Of a stretch of 6,408 nucleotides of DNA, positions 6,341 through 6,408 are shown in pieces. The notes beneath the pieces were generated by a model, which was not told where the DNA came from, searched no databases, and saw nothing but the letters and a program-made list of their open reading frames with translations. Source of the stretch: Opitutaceae bacterium (GTDB lineage Bacteria; Verrucomicrobiota; Verrucomicrobiia; Opitutales; Opitutaceae). How positions within the stretch are numbered: position 1 is the stretch's first letter; the number at the start of each line of letters is the position of its first letter. The stretch is taken from positions 1-6,408 of the forward strand of contig JAITDF010000158.1 in assembly GCA_031282705.1 (NCBI GenBank), written 5' to 3'. The translations under genes and the position numbers were made by a program.

Positions 6341-6408
6341 TCCGGTCCGCGGGGTGGGGGCGGCGGGCATCGGGGTTCGTGCTTGGTTCCGCGTTGGTGG
6401 TTCGGAGT

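Larger units (their letters stand above)
6073..6408. other. Non-coding right-hand spacer with hairpin, G-run and repeat terminus
   Basis: No convincing gene lies in these 336 nt; open frames are low-complexity Arg/Pro/Ala products of GC-rich DNA. It holds the hairpin with a T run at 6130-6168, a GGGGC-rich run at 6172-6197 and the repeat terminus from 6322. The stretch 6200-6320 is less GC-rich and is the likeliest place for a promoter of the leftward genes, but I could not pick out a credible -35/-10 pair. Confidence 0.5.

Overview
The window is a GC-rich stretch of bacterial chromosome with five complete protein-coding genes and several repeat-rich intergenic spacers. GC-rich coding sequence, starts that mostly lack a Shine-Dalgarno (SD) sequence, and intergenic GCCCC-TTC-GGGGC palindromes fit a Verrucomicrobiota chromosome of the Opitutaceae kind. 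That assignment is inference from style and was not tested by a search.

Layout. Positions 1-73 hold the edge of a repeat: a 9-bp palindrome followed by the motif CCGCGTAACAT. After an apparently gene-free leader, one plus-strand gene (326-1861) encodes a ComM/YifB-type AAA+ ATPase. Directly at its stop codon begins a composite inverted-repeat element of about 400 bp (1861-2259). It has about 46-bp terminal inverted repeats, a second nested 48-bp inverted repeat, six REP-like CCCC-TTC-GGGG units and a terminator-like hairpin with a T run. The rest of the window is coded on the minus strand. Read right to left it contains a short glyoxalase-II-type metallo-beta-lactamase-fold hydrolase (5437-6072), a long purine/pyrimidine hairpin leader, ribD (4072-5307), rdgB (3348-4097, overlapping ribD by 26 nt) and an ABC-2-type exporter ATPase of the COG4586 kind (2327-3301). 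The right edge (6073-6408) holds a hairpin with a T run, a GGGGC run and another perfect 19-bp copy of the element terminus.

How the genes relate. RibD, RdgB and the ABC ATPase are closely packed and probably co-transcribed. RibD makes a riboflavin precursor, RdgB cleanses the nucleotide pool of ITP/XTP-type purines, and the ATPase needs permease partners that are not present here. The upstream hydrolase may belong to the same transcript but is separated from ribD by a 129-nt spacer dominated by a hairpin. ComM converges on this cluster, and the repeat element fills the convergent junction.

Most worth a second look: (1) the nested palindromic element and its terminus, which recurs four times in 6.4 kb; (2) the ribD leader, where the only strong SD in the window can pair perfectly with an upstream copy of its complement; (3) four GGGATTY heptamers plus a Gly/Ala-rich insertion inside rdgB, just before the catalytic ADDSG motif; (4) the permease-less ABC ATPase. 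The genes themselves are ordinary housekeeping families.
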